DNA of 64,000 bases from Nannocystis bainbridge (GTDB lineage: Bacteria; Myxococcota_A; Polyangia; Nannocystales; Nannocystaceae): NCBI RefSeq assembly GCF_028368995.1, contig NZ_JAQNDL010000003.1:2480001-2544000 (forward strand). The letters run 5' to 3'. Shown here piece after piece: positions 1-7,420 of this stretch. Position numbers and translations under genes: made by a program. Each line of letters starts with the position of its first letter. Within the stretch, counting starts at the first letter, position 1. The notes beneath the pieces were generated by a model. It did no database searches, was not told the DNA's origin, and saw only the letters and a program-made list of their open reading frames with translations.

Positions 1-334
1 CGCAATTGATGTCGGTGCCGACCGCCGCGGGCACGACGATCCCCTCGGTCTCGACGATCGAACCGATCGCCACGCCGGCGTCGCCCGGATGAAAGTCGGG
101 CGACGCGCGTACCGTCGTCACGCCGCCGCCCGCCGGGTGGCGCAGCGCGGCCAGTCCGGCCAGCTGGCGCAGCGCCTTGGCTTCGATCGGGAAATCGTCG
201 GGGAGCAGCACCTCCCCCGCCGGCGCATCGGCGACGTCCTTGAGCCGCACCCGGTACACTCGACCGTCGCGCTCGACATGGAGGCCCTCGCGCGCGAGCG
301 CGGCGAAGACCCGTTGCAAGTTCTTTGGCTGCAT
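1..334 (-). CDS. rtcB: RtcB-like RNA ligase, N-terminal part (cut by window edge)
   Basis: Only the first 111 residues are visible; the gene continues beyond the left edge. Residues 79-111 carry the RtcB signature: PDFHPG, then GSIVETEG, then VPAAVGTDINC. In characterised RtcB proteins the Asp and Cys of this D-I-x-C block bind the catalytic manganese of a GTP-dependent ligase that joins 2',3'-cyclic-phosphate or 3'-phosphate RNA ends to 5'-OH ends. Here the block is DINC rather than DIGC, a variant I associate with RtcB paralogues. Residues 1-75 form a short less conserved lead-in. The ATG at 334 is preceded by AGGAG about 10 bp upstream. The family call rests on this single block, because the catalytic His residues lie outside the window. 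Confidence 0.8.
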   Translation of the reverse strand, partial: MQPKNLQRVFAALAREGLHVERDGRVYRVRLKDVADAPAGEVLLPDDFPIEAKALRQLAGLAALRHPAGGGVTTVRASPDFHPGDAGVAIGSIVETEGIVVPAAVGTDINC

Positions 335-841
335 AGACACTGGGCTCCTGCGCACGCGTCGGCCCACGCGCGAGCATTGCGTCGCGTCGCCTCTCGCGGC
401 GCGCGACGTGCCTGTGCGACCTGACCCTCGGGGCCGTGTCGTGACGCACAGGTCCAATCCACCCCGACGCGACGGACAGCCGTGCATCAGGGCCCAGAGA
501 ATTCCGAGCAGCAGCCGCGGAACGGCGAGGAAGTTACGAGCAGCCCTCCTCGAAGTCAAGCCCGATCGCGGCAGCGCGACCTCGAGCCCGACCACGACCT
601 CTCGCGAATCAATCTGTCCTTCGAGACACATCAAAACCGCGACTCGCCGCTGCCCTCTCACCTTCTGCCTCCGCGTGTCTCACCACCCGACATCGAGGCA
701 TGACTCTGCGGCTCGCGCTTCGGCACCAACGACCTCCTCTTCGCCTCAGCGCATCGCGCATGCCCGCGGAGCATCGCTTCCATCCCGCACGACGCGTCAC
801 CGCCCCACCGCTTCGCCCCTGCACCAATCAGCCGCGAGCTC
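335..841. other. Intergenic region without a recognised gene
   Basis: About 500 bp between the starts of the RtcB-like gene and the stop of the lipase maturation factor gene. Short open frames exist on both strands but none has a plausible protein composition, a ribosome binding site or a recognisable motif. I see no tRNA and no strong hairpin. Confidence 0.5.
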
Positions 842-2320
842 TCACCGCGTCGCCTGTCCCTTCGCACACGCCTTCACCAGCTCGGGCGCCGCCGGCTCGC
901 GGCGCCACCACCCGGCCTCGCCCGGGCGCGTGAACGTGTAGCGCCAGAACTGCACCCGCACGTGCGACGGCCCTTCCAGCAGCGGCGTGGCGAAGAAACC
1001 CTGCGCTCGCTCCGGCTCCTCGCACAGCGTCGTCAGCAGCCGGCGCACGTACCCCGGCGGCGCACGTCGAGCCCGCAGCCCGTAGAACCACAGCATGAAG
1101 TCGAGCCGCGGCTGATGCGGCGCCACCCACGGCGGAGCCCGATCGAGCGGACCCGGCTTGTAGAACATGCCATACGTCCGCCACGCCCCGGCCTCGAAGC
1201 CCGCGAACTCCGGCTCGACGCGCACGCGGGTGATCTGCGCGAACAGGTGATACGCGTTGAACACGTGCCACGGGGCCGCGCACCGCTGCAGCGCCGTCGC
1301 CCACCGCCCGGCCCCGGCGCCGAGCTCGACCCGCGCCGTCGCCAGCGACAGCGTCACGTACACCAGCGCGAACGCGGCCACGAGCCCGGCGCGCAGCCGC
1401 GGCCACGCCGGCGCGCGCACCTCCTCGCGCGGCAGCAGCACCCGCCCCCACACCGAGCGCCCCGGCAGCCGCGCGTACAGCCACAGTAGGTCCGCGTCGC
1501 GCAGCATGAAGAGGTGCAGCGTCAGCGCCAGCCACACGAAGAACCCGTAGTTCGCGGTCGCCAGGTTCAGCGCCTGAAACCCCGTCAGCACCACCAGCGC
1601 GATCAGCCGCCCGCGCCGGCCGCAGAACAGCAGCACCGGCGCCACCAGCTCGGCCACCAGCGTCGCCCGGCTCTCGAGCGCGTGCCACCAGCCGGGCAGG
1701 TGATGGGCGAACCACGCCACTGGCGTCGGCAGCGGCGCCGTCTCGTAATAATAGGACATGGCGCTGCCGTCCAGCCAATCGCCGAGCGGCGAGCCCCACT
1801 TGGCCAGGCCTGACTCGAAGTACAGCTTGAACGCCGCGAACAGCAGCAGCAGGTGCGCCGTCGCCTGCGGCCGGTCGCGCGGCAGCAGCAGCGCCAGCAC
1901 CCCGCACTCGACCAGCAGGCTGTCCCACTGGAACTGCAGGAACGGCGCGCCGACGCTGACGAACGAGAGATACAGCAGCGTGGCGATCGCCAGCCCCACA
2001 CGCGGCCACACGCCGACGAGCGCCAGCGCCCCCGCGAGCATGCCGACGGTCGCGGCCCCGCGCAGCGCCGCGTCGCTCGTGCCCCACCACAAGAAGATCG
2101 TCGGCGTCGCCAACCACCCGCCCGGGCGCGCGCCCGCGACGGCCTCGGCGATCGGCGACAACCCCCCTGTGCCCAGCAGCGGCGCGATCTGTGCGCGCAG
2201 CGATCCGAACGCGATCACGAACACCAGGCCCAGCAACGTGTGAAACAGCCGCGCCACCACCGGACCCGAGTCGGGCGAGACCCAACCGATGCAGCCAGTG
2301 GGCGCGGCGCGGTCCGTCAC
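842..2320 (-). CDS. Lipase maturation factor family membrane protein (LMF1-like)
   Basis: A 492-residue multi-pass membrane protein. The LMF1 family signature lies in the middle: FQWDSLLVECG around residue 133, then LYFESGLAKWGSPLGDW and MSYYYETAPLPTP around residues 170-195. Eukaryotic LMF1 acts in the ER to fold dimeric lipases; bacterial homologues are widespread and of unproven role, so lipase folding is only an analogy here. Several hydrophobic segments span residues 20-290; the C-terminal third (from about 300) is soluble and ends near a YTFTRPGE block. The GTG start at 2320 is supported by a TAGTGT hexamer ending 6 bp upstream, the same arrangement as at many genes here. The last codons include a two-unit copy of the 14-bp repeat (cores at 852 and 866). 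Confidence 0.88.
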   Translation of the reverse strand: MTDRAAPTGCIGWVSPDSGPVVARLFHTLLGLVFVIAFGSLRAQIAPLLGTGGLSPIAEAVAGARPGGWLATPTIFLWWGTSDAALRGAATVGMLAGALALVGVWPRVGLAIATLLYLSFVSVGAPFLQFQWDSLLVECGVLALLLPRDRPQATAHLLLLFAAFKLYFESGLAKWGSPLGDWLDGSAMSYYYETAPLPTPVAWFAHHLPGWWHALESRATLVAELVAPVLLFCGRRGRLIALVVLTGFQALNLATANYGFFVWLALTLHLFMLRDADLLWLYARLPGRSVWGRVLLPREEVRAPAWPRLRAGLVAAFALVYVTLSLATARVELGAGAGRWATALQRCAAPWHVFNAYHLFAQITRVRVEPEFAGFEAGAWRTYGMFYKPGPLDRAPPWVAPHQPRLDFMLWFYGLRARRAPPGYVRRLLTTLCEEPERAQGFFATPLLEGPSHVRVQFWRYTFTRPGEAGWWRREPAAPELVKACAKGQATR

Positions 2321-2326
2321 CCTTCG

Positions 2327-2332
2327 ACACTA
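2327..2332 (-). promoter_or_regulatory. -10 element of a near-leaderless promoter (LMF1-like gene)
   Basis: On the minus strand TAGTGT ends 6 bp before the GTG start at 2320. Transcription would begin at or next to the start codon. No clear -35 is seen. Confidence 0.45.
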
Positions 2333-2400
2333 CGAGCCAGGGCCGAGCATGACAACCGCGCGGCTTGACCTGCGCCGCGCTTTCGCGTCACCTTTCGACC

Positions 2401-3969
2401 ATGACGCTTATCCGCACTTCCTTAGACCCCGTCCGCACCTCCCTCTTCGTCGCCCTCGGCCTGCTCGCCGCCTGCGCCCCCGGCAAGAACGAGACCGAGA
2501 CCGACGCCACCTCGCTGTCCGAGACCGGCGCCACCACCGACACCGGCAACACCAGCTCGGTCACCGAGGCCACCACCGATCCCGGCACCGGCAGCGAGAG
2601 CGGCGGCCAGACGACCTCGACCCCGACCACCGAGTCGCCGACCTCGACCACCGGCGTGATGCCGTCGCCGGTCTGCGAGGGCACCGTCACCGAGATCGCG
2701 CAAGCCTTCGTCGATCCGCCGACGCCCTCGGGCTTCGTGAAGTGCGACGACGGCGTCATCCACCGCCCCGAGCCGCGCGAGTGCCTGTCGCCGAGCACGC
2801 CGAGCACCTGCCCGGCCGACGCGTCGCCCGACGGCGAGTGCCTCACCGACGCCGACTGCACCGGCAAGCCGTTCGGCTCGTGCCAGCTCAACCAGGTGTT
2901 CGGCGGCATCCTCGCGCCCGGCGATAGCTGCAGCTGCGTGTTCGGCTGCCAGACCGACAGCGACTGCGACACCGGTGAAGTCTGCCGCTGCGCCGGCGAC
3001 GGCCTCGGCCTCCACACCGAATGCATCCCCGCGACGTGCATCACCGACGCCGACTGCGACGGCGAGCTGTGCGGCTTCTCGCCCGACATCTGCGAGCCCG
3101 GCGTGTTCTCCTCGCACTGCACCACCCCCGCCGACAGCTGCGCCGGCGACGGCGACTGCGACAGCCCGCCGTGCAGCTTCGACGGCAGCGCGTGGGCCTG
3201 CGCCAACGCGGCCTGCGGCCGGCCCTTCCTGGTCGACGACGAAGCCGTCACCGCGCCCGCGTGCGCGCGCGACGACTGGCGCGGCCTCGTGCTCGCCCCC
3301 GTCGCGCTGCCGCCGACGCGCGCGCGCCTGGCCGCGTACTGGCAGCAGATCGGCCTGTGCGAGCACGCCTCGGTGGCCTCGTTCGCGCGCTTCATCCTGC
3401 AGCTGCTGGCCGTCGGCGCGCCGGCCGATCTGGTGGAGGGGGCGCAGCGGGCCCTGGCCGACGAGATCGAGCACGCGCGCCTGTGCTTCGCGCTGGCGAG
3501 CCTGTACCAAGGGGCAGGTGTCGGACCGGGCCCGCTGATGGCCGCCGACGCGCTCGGCGAGCTCGACCTCGACGCGGTGGTCGCCGCGGTCATCCGTGAA
3601 GCCTGCGTCGGCGAGACGCTGTCGGCGCTCGAGGCCCGCGAGGCGGCCCTGCGCGCCGAGGACCCGGCCCTGCGCCGTCCGCTCGAGCGCATCGCCGCGG
3701 ACGAGCAGCGCCACGCCGAGCTCGGCTGGAGGTTCGTCCAGTGGGCCCTCGCGCGAGCGAGCGCGGATCAGCGCGCGCGCGCCGAGGCGGTGTTCGCCGC
3801 CGCGATCGCCGACGCCGAGGCGACGATCGCCACGCTCGCGGCCCAGCCCGGCGAGCCCGAGCTGCACGCCCACGGGGTCATCGACGCCCCGCTGCGCGCC
3901 GCGCTGTGGCGCGAGGGCCTGCGCGAGCTCGTCCGCCCGACGCTCGCCGCCCTCCACCACGCCGCCTGA
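2401..3969 (+). CDS. Lipoprotein with cysteine-rich region and C-terminal ferritin-like domain
   Basis: A 522-residue secreted lipoprotein. The signal peptide ends in the lipobox LLAAC (Cys about residue 22). Residues 25-85 are a Thr/Ser/Gly linker typical of myxobacterial surface lipoproteins, and residues 98-290 are Cys-rich (many C-D-x-D-C spacings). From about 305 to 450 an all-helical segment carries Glu/His motifs of ferritin-like diiron proteins: GLCEHASVASFARF, DEIEHARLCF, REACVGET and DEQRHAELGWRF. A four-helix diiron site is likely, for example oxidase or metal sequestration, but the substrate is unknown. The ATG at 2401 follows TTGACC (2365-2370), a 17-bp spacer and a weak TCACCT hexamer 7 bp before the start. 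It is monocistronic and divergent from the LMF1-like gene. Confidence 0.85.
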   Translation: MTLIRTSLDPVRTSLFVALGLLAACAPGKNETETDATSLSETGATTDTGNTSSVTEATTDPGTGSESGGQTTSTPTTESPTSTTGVMPSPVCEGTVTEIAQAFVDPPTPSGFVKCDDGVIHRPEPRECLSPSTPSTCPADASPDGECLTDADCTGKPFGSCQLNQVFGGILAPGDSCSCVFGCQTDSDCDTGEVCRCAGDGLGLHTECIPATCITDADCDGELCGFSPDICEPGVFSSHCTTPADSCAGDGDCDSPPCSFDGSAWACANAACGRPFLVDDEAVTAPACARDDWRGLVLAPVALPPTRARLAAYWQQIGLCEHASVASFARFILQLLAVGAPADLVEGAQRALADEIEHARLCFALASLYQGAGVGPGPLMAADALGELDLDAVVAAVIREACVGETLSALEAREAALRAEDPALRRPLERIAADEQRHAELGWRFVQWALARASADQRARAEAVFAAAIADAEATIATLAAQPGEPELHAHGVIDAPLRAALWREGLRELVRPTLAALHHAA

Positions 3970-4639
3970 GTTCTCTCTCGACTTAAAGGGAGAGCAGCGG
4001 CGCGCCTCGACGCGCCACTGCGGACTCGCTTACGCGCGCTCTTCCACGCGAGCGAGACCGCAGCGGTGCGCCTCGACGCGCCGCTGCGGACTCGCGCGCT
4101 CGTCCGCACGAGCGAGTTCGTCGCGCCGAGCTCGCCCGCACGAGCGCCTTCGCCGCCAGGAACTCGCGCTGAGCGGCTCTGCCTCGCGGCGAAAGTGACA
4201 GTGCCCGCCGCCCTCATGCGCACCCGCGCCCGATCCGCTCCTGCTGTCCCACACGCGGCCGGCGACAGCGCCTCCGTGACCGGGTTCCCGGCCGACGCGA
4301 TCGCTGTCACTTTCTCCCCCGCCGACATCGCCCCGGCGTCCGGGTTCCCGCCGCGGCGCACCTGCTTCGCCCGCGACAACGGCCCCTGACGCAGGTTCCC
4401 GGGCGAGTTCGTCGCGTGCTGCCCACACATTTTTTCGCGACCCGAGGAACCGCGACCCCGGGCCTCTGTCTGTAGCCGCGTCGACGGTGCTGCGACGGCG
4501 AGGCGGGAGGCGGCTGCGAACCAGCCCATCCGCCGCCGCGACGGACCCCCGCGCGGCGAGACGAGCCTGCTCGTCGAGACAGTACCCAAAGAACATGTCC
4601 CTTCGGTCATTTCATTTTGCCGAGAAAGTCAGTGACGCC
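3970..4639. other. Non-coding region with a tandem duplication and inverted repeats
   Basis: 670 bp without a convincing gene. A segment beginning GCGCCTCGACGCGCC occurs at 4002 and again at 4068, each followed by CTGCGGACTCGC and a CGCACGAGCGAG-like stretch, so a roughly 60-66 bp unit is tandemly duplicated. Further on, GAAAGTGACAG (4191-4201) is inverted as CTGTCACTTTC (4304-4314), framing a segment with a GGGTTCCCG block that recurs at about 4342. A two-unit copy of the 14-bp repeat is at 4591-4614, just before the next gene. Confidence 0.5.
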
Positions 4640-6334
4640 ATGACCATCCGCGACCAGCGTAACGAAGTCAGCTCTGTCAACAACGAGTCCGAGGTGCAGG
4701 ACGGCGGCCGGGTCGCCGAGGTCGTGGCGATGTACAACGACACCGTCCTCGACGTGCAGCACCTCGGCCAGACCCGCGACGGTCGGCGCAGCGCGCCCAA
4801 GTGGCTCGCCGTCGGCGGCGCCCTGGTGCTCGGCGGCCTGGCCCTCTTCGGCCACGACGCCGCCCAGGACTGGGACGGCCACGCCGAGGCCATGAAGGCC
4901 GCGGCCGAGGTCAGCGCCCCGGCGCCGAAGGCCCCCGGCACCGGCCTCGGCGGCCTCGGCTTCGGCCTGGCGATGCTCGGCCTGATCCCCTTCGGCGTCG
5001 CCGCCATGCGCATGCAGGATCGCTCGCGCACCGCCTACACCCTCGGCGAGGGCCACGACGCCGCCTTCCACGTCGTCGTCCCCGGCCACCGCGATCTCCC
5101 GATCGTCCTCGGCGACCGCGAGCACAGCCTGCAGTTCACCGCCGACATGGCCGGCGAGGTCCGGATCGGCGACACCCACGTGACCCTCGCGGAGCTGATC
5201 CAAAACGGCCTCGCGCGGCAGGTCGAGGCCGGCGTCTACAGCTACCCGCTGGCCGCCGGCGCCAGGGCGCGGATCCGCTGGCAGGGCCTGACCTTCTTCA
5301 TCCACTCGGTCGCTCCCGGCCGCGTGATCGCTCGCAAGAGCGAGATCGACAAGCCGTTCTGGTTCCACAACGGCCTGTCCGCCGCCGCGATCGGCAGCCT
5401 CATCCTGCTCACGCAGATGATCCCGAACGAGGCCGGCGCGCTGGCGCTGCAGGAGGAGCTCGCGGAGAGCCGCTTCGTCGGCTACCTCGCCCAGCCGAAC
5501 GAGCAGAAGGACGAGGCGCTCCCGACCGACGAGGAGCAGGCCGACGAGCCCGGCGGCGCGGCCGGCGAGCGCCACGTCGGTGACGAGGGCAAGGCCGGCA
5601 AGAAGGAGAGCAAGCAGGTCTCCGGTCGTTACGCCATCAAGGGTCCGCCCTCGGCGGTCCCCAAGCTGGCCCGCGCCTTCGACCCTGACATGGACGCGCG
5701 CAACACCGGCGTCCTCGGCCTGATGAAGGCCGACTCGGGTCACTTCATGGCCTCGCCCTTCGGCGACGCCTTCGCCGTCGGCAACGACAGCGACGACGTG
5801 TGGGGTCAGCTCGTCGGCAAGGACATCGCCGAGTCCAACGGCGTCGGCGGCCTCGGGCTCGTCGGCTCCGGCCGCGCGGGCGGCGGCACCGGCGAGGGCA
5901 CGGTGGGCCTGACCTCGGTCGGTCTCATCGGCCACAACCGCCCCGGCGACGGCGAGGGCGGCCTGCGTCGCCGCGTGTCCGGCTTCGACGATCGCAAGGG
6001 CCGTACCCCGCAGGTCCTCGCCACCAAGGCCGAGGTCATCGGCGGGCTCGACAAGGACCTCATCCGCCGCGTCGTGCGGGCTCACATCAACGAGGTGCGC
6101 TACTGCTACAACCAGGGGCTGGCCAAGGACGCCAACCTCAAGGGCCGCGTCGCCGTCCAGTTCACCATCGGCGGCACCGGCAAGGTCACCTCGGCCGTCG
6201 TCGGCGAGACCGACCTCAAGGACCGCGCCGTCGGGTCCTGCATCGCCCAGGCGGTCAAGCGCTGGTCCTTCCCCAAGCCGGCCTCGGGCGGCGCCGCGAT
6301 CGTGACCTACCCGTTCATCCTCCAGCCCGGCTGA
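4640..6334 (+). CDS. AgmX/PglI C-terminal domain protein (TonB-like envelope protein)
   Basis: A 564-residue protein with three hydrophobic segments (about residues 55-72, 102-122 and 245-262), a domain of about 100 residues between the second and third that resembles the periplasmic part of gliding-associated AgmX proteins, a Gly-rich linker near 400-440, and a C-terminal domain from about 473. That domain has the AgmX/PglI tail pattern: VVRAHINEVRYCYNQGL, GRVAVQFTIGGTGKV and a paired Cys in VGSCIAQAVKRWSFP. Such tails resemble TonB C-termini and occur in gliding-motility and envelope complexes of myxobacteria. I chose the ATG at 4640; an in-frame ATG at 4595 overlaps a repeat copy. A strong intrinsic terminator follows. 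The exact partner is unknown. Confidence 0.8.
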   Translation: MTIRDQRNEVSSVNNESEVQDGGRVAEVVAMYNDTVLDVQHLGQTRDGRRSAPKWLAVGGALVLGGLALFGHDAAQDWDGHAEAMKAAAEVSAPAPKAPGTGLGGLGFGLAMLGLIPFGVAAMRMQDRSRTAYTLGEGHDAAFHVVVPGHRDLPIVLGDREHSLQFTADMAGEVRIGDTHVTLAELIQNGLARQVEAGVYSYPLAAGARARIRWQGLTFFIHSVAPGRVIARKSEIDKPFWFHNGLSAAAIGSLILLTQMIPNEAGALALQEELAESRFVGYLAQPNEQKDEALPTDEEQADEPGGAAGERHVGDEGKAGKKESKQVSGRYAIKGPPSAVPKLARAFDPDMDARNTGVLGLMKADSGHFMASPFGDAFAVGNDSDDVWGQLVGKDIAESNGVGGLGLVGSGRAGGGTGEGTVGLTSVGLIGHNRPGDGEGGLRRRVSGFDDRKGRTPQVLATKAEVIGGLDKDLIRRVVRAHINEVRYCYNQGLAKDANLKGRVAVQFTIGGTGKVTSAVVGETDLKDRAVGSCIAQAVKRWSFPKPASGGAAIVTYPFILQPG

Positions 6335-6356
6335 CCTTAAAGACAGCCCATGCCCG

Positions 6357-6397
6357 ACCGGGCGGCGCCCTCGCGGCTCCGCCCGGTTTTCTTTTTA
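6357..6397 (+). terminator. Intrinsic terminator after the AgmX-like gene
   Basis: A 9-bp GC stem ACCGGGCGG / CCGCCCGGT (6357-6365 with 6379-6387) with a 13-nt loop is followed by a T-rich run. The run overlaps the stop of the convergent kinase gene. Confidence 0.85.
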
Positions 6398-7093
6398 CTC
6401 GAGCCCGTCGTTCAGCCCCGCGTCCGGGTCGCGTCGCAGCTTCAAGATCTTCTCGAGCCGCTCGAACAGATCGATGCGGTCGACCAGGTCGTGGAGATAG
6501 TCGAGCTTGTCGGTCTCGATCGTCACCGTCTCCGACAGGTCGTAGCGCGAGAACCACGCGTCGTAGAGCTCCTGCAGCCGCCGCAGATAGGCGGTCGGGA
6601 TCGCCTGCTCCTCCGGCCGCCCGCGCAGCGCGATCCGCTTGCGCAGCGTCCGCATCGAGCACTTCAAATAGATCATCAGGTCCGGCGGCGGCAGCTGGTG
6701 GACGATGGCCTCGTACAGCTCGCGGTAGGTCTGATAGTCGCGCCGCGTCATCTGTTTGCGGCGGTACAGGTTCTCCGCGAAGATCTCCGCGTCCTCGTAG
6801 ATCGTGCGGTCGCCGATCACCGGCTGCGTGGCCCGGATGAGCTCCTGGTGGATGCGAAACTTCTTGGCCAGGAAGAACACCTGCGAGTGGAACGCCCACC
6901 GCGGCATGTCCCCGTAGAAGTCGACCAGGTACGGGTTCTGCTCGTTCGGCTCGAAGTGCGGCGTCAAACGAAACTGCCGCGCGAGGAACGTGACGAGCGT
7001 CGACTTGCCGACGCCGATGTTGCCGGCGACGGCCACGAACCTGCGGGGGCGGGCAGCGTTCACCCAGGCCGGGTACCGCGATCGCGTGCCCAT
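6395..7093 (-). CDS. Deoxynucleoside kinase family protein
   Basis: A 232-residue P-loop kinase. The Walker A motif GNIGVGKST lies around residue 24; the lid/ERS-like region is represented by DRTIYEDAEIFAENLY, and IYLKCSMRTLRKRI fits the dNK pattern of a beta strand followed by an arginine-rich lid. These enzymes phosphorylate deoxyadenosine/deoxyguanosine or deoxycytidine for salvage. FEPNEQNPYLVDFYGDMPRWAFHSQVFF (shortened: NPYLVDFYGDM) matches the substrate-binding Glu/Phe region of bacterial dGK/dAK. The ATG at 7093 is chosen because the conserved domain starts about 18 residues later; further upstream the frame is open but Arg-rich and unlikely to be translated. It converges on the AgmX-like gene. 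Confidence 0.88.
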   Translation of the reverse strand: MGTRSRYPAWVNAARPRRFVAVAGNIGVGKSTLVTFLARQFRLTPHFEPNEQNPYLVDFYGDMPRWAFHSQVFFLAKKFRIHQELIRATQPVIGDRTIYEDAEIFAENLYRRKQMTRRDYQTYRELYEAIVHQLPPPDLMIYLKCSMRTLRKRIALRGRPEEQAIPTAYLRRLQELYDAWFSRYDLSETVTIETDKLDYLHDLVDRIDLFERLEKILKLRRDPDAGLNDGLE

Positions 7094-7420
7094 GTCGAGT
7101 GCGCGAACCCGCGCGATCGCCTCCGCGTGCCGCCGCCGGCCCAGCCGTCGCCCCAACCGCCGCCATCGACTCGTCGGCCCCGCAGATCTGCCACGCCATC
7201 GCTCGCAGCGCCGACGTAGCGAGGTGCCCGTCGCATCGACCCTCCGATCGTCCTCAGCGACGAACTCGCCGAGCCACGACTCGCCAGCCGAGCCCACATC
7301 CCTCGACTCGCCTCACCGTCCGGGCCCGGGCCATCGGCGGCCGACACGCGACGGCCCGGAGCGGCGCCTCGCTCGATGACGCGCCGGACCCGTTTGTTTT
7401 CTCGTATCATCCGCGCCCGC
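7094..7420. other. Divergent intergenic region
   Basis: About 330 bp between the kinase start and the start of the rightward membrane-protein gene. Apart from the -10 hexamer at 7405 I see nothing specific: no array of the 14-bp repeat, no strong hairpin and no gene-like frame. Confidence 0.4.
7405..7410 (+). promoter_or_regulatory. -10 element TATCAT of a short-leader promoter
   Basis: TATCAT ends 10 bp before the ATG at 7421, so the mRNA leader would be only a few nucleotides. It supports the ATG at 7421 over the in-frame ATG at 7376, which lies upstream of this hexamer. Confidence 0.5.

Noticed and set aside
7376..7420. N-terminal extension of the GT-C-like protein from an ATG at 7376
   Set aside because: The -10 hexamer at 7405-7410 lies inside this extension and its residues are Arg-rich without conservation.
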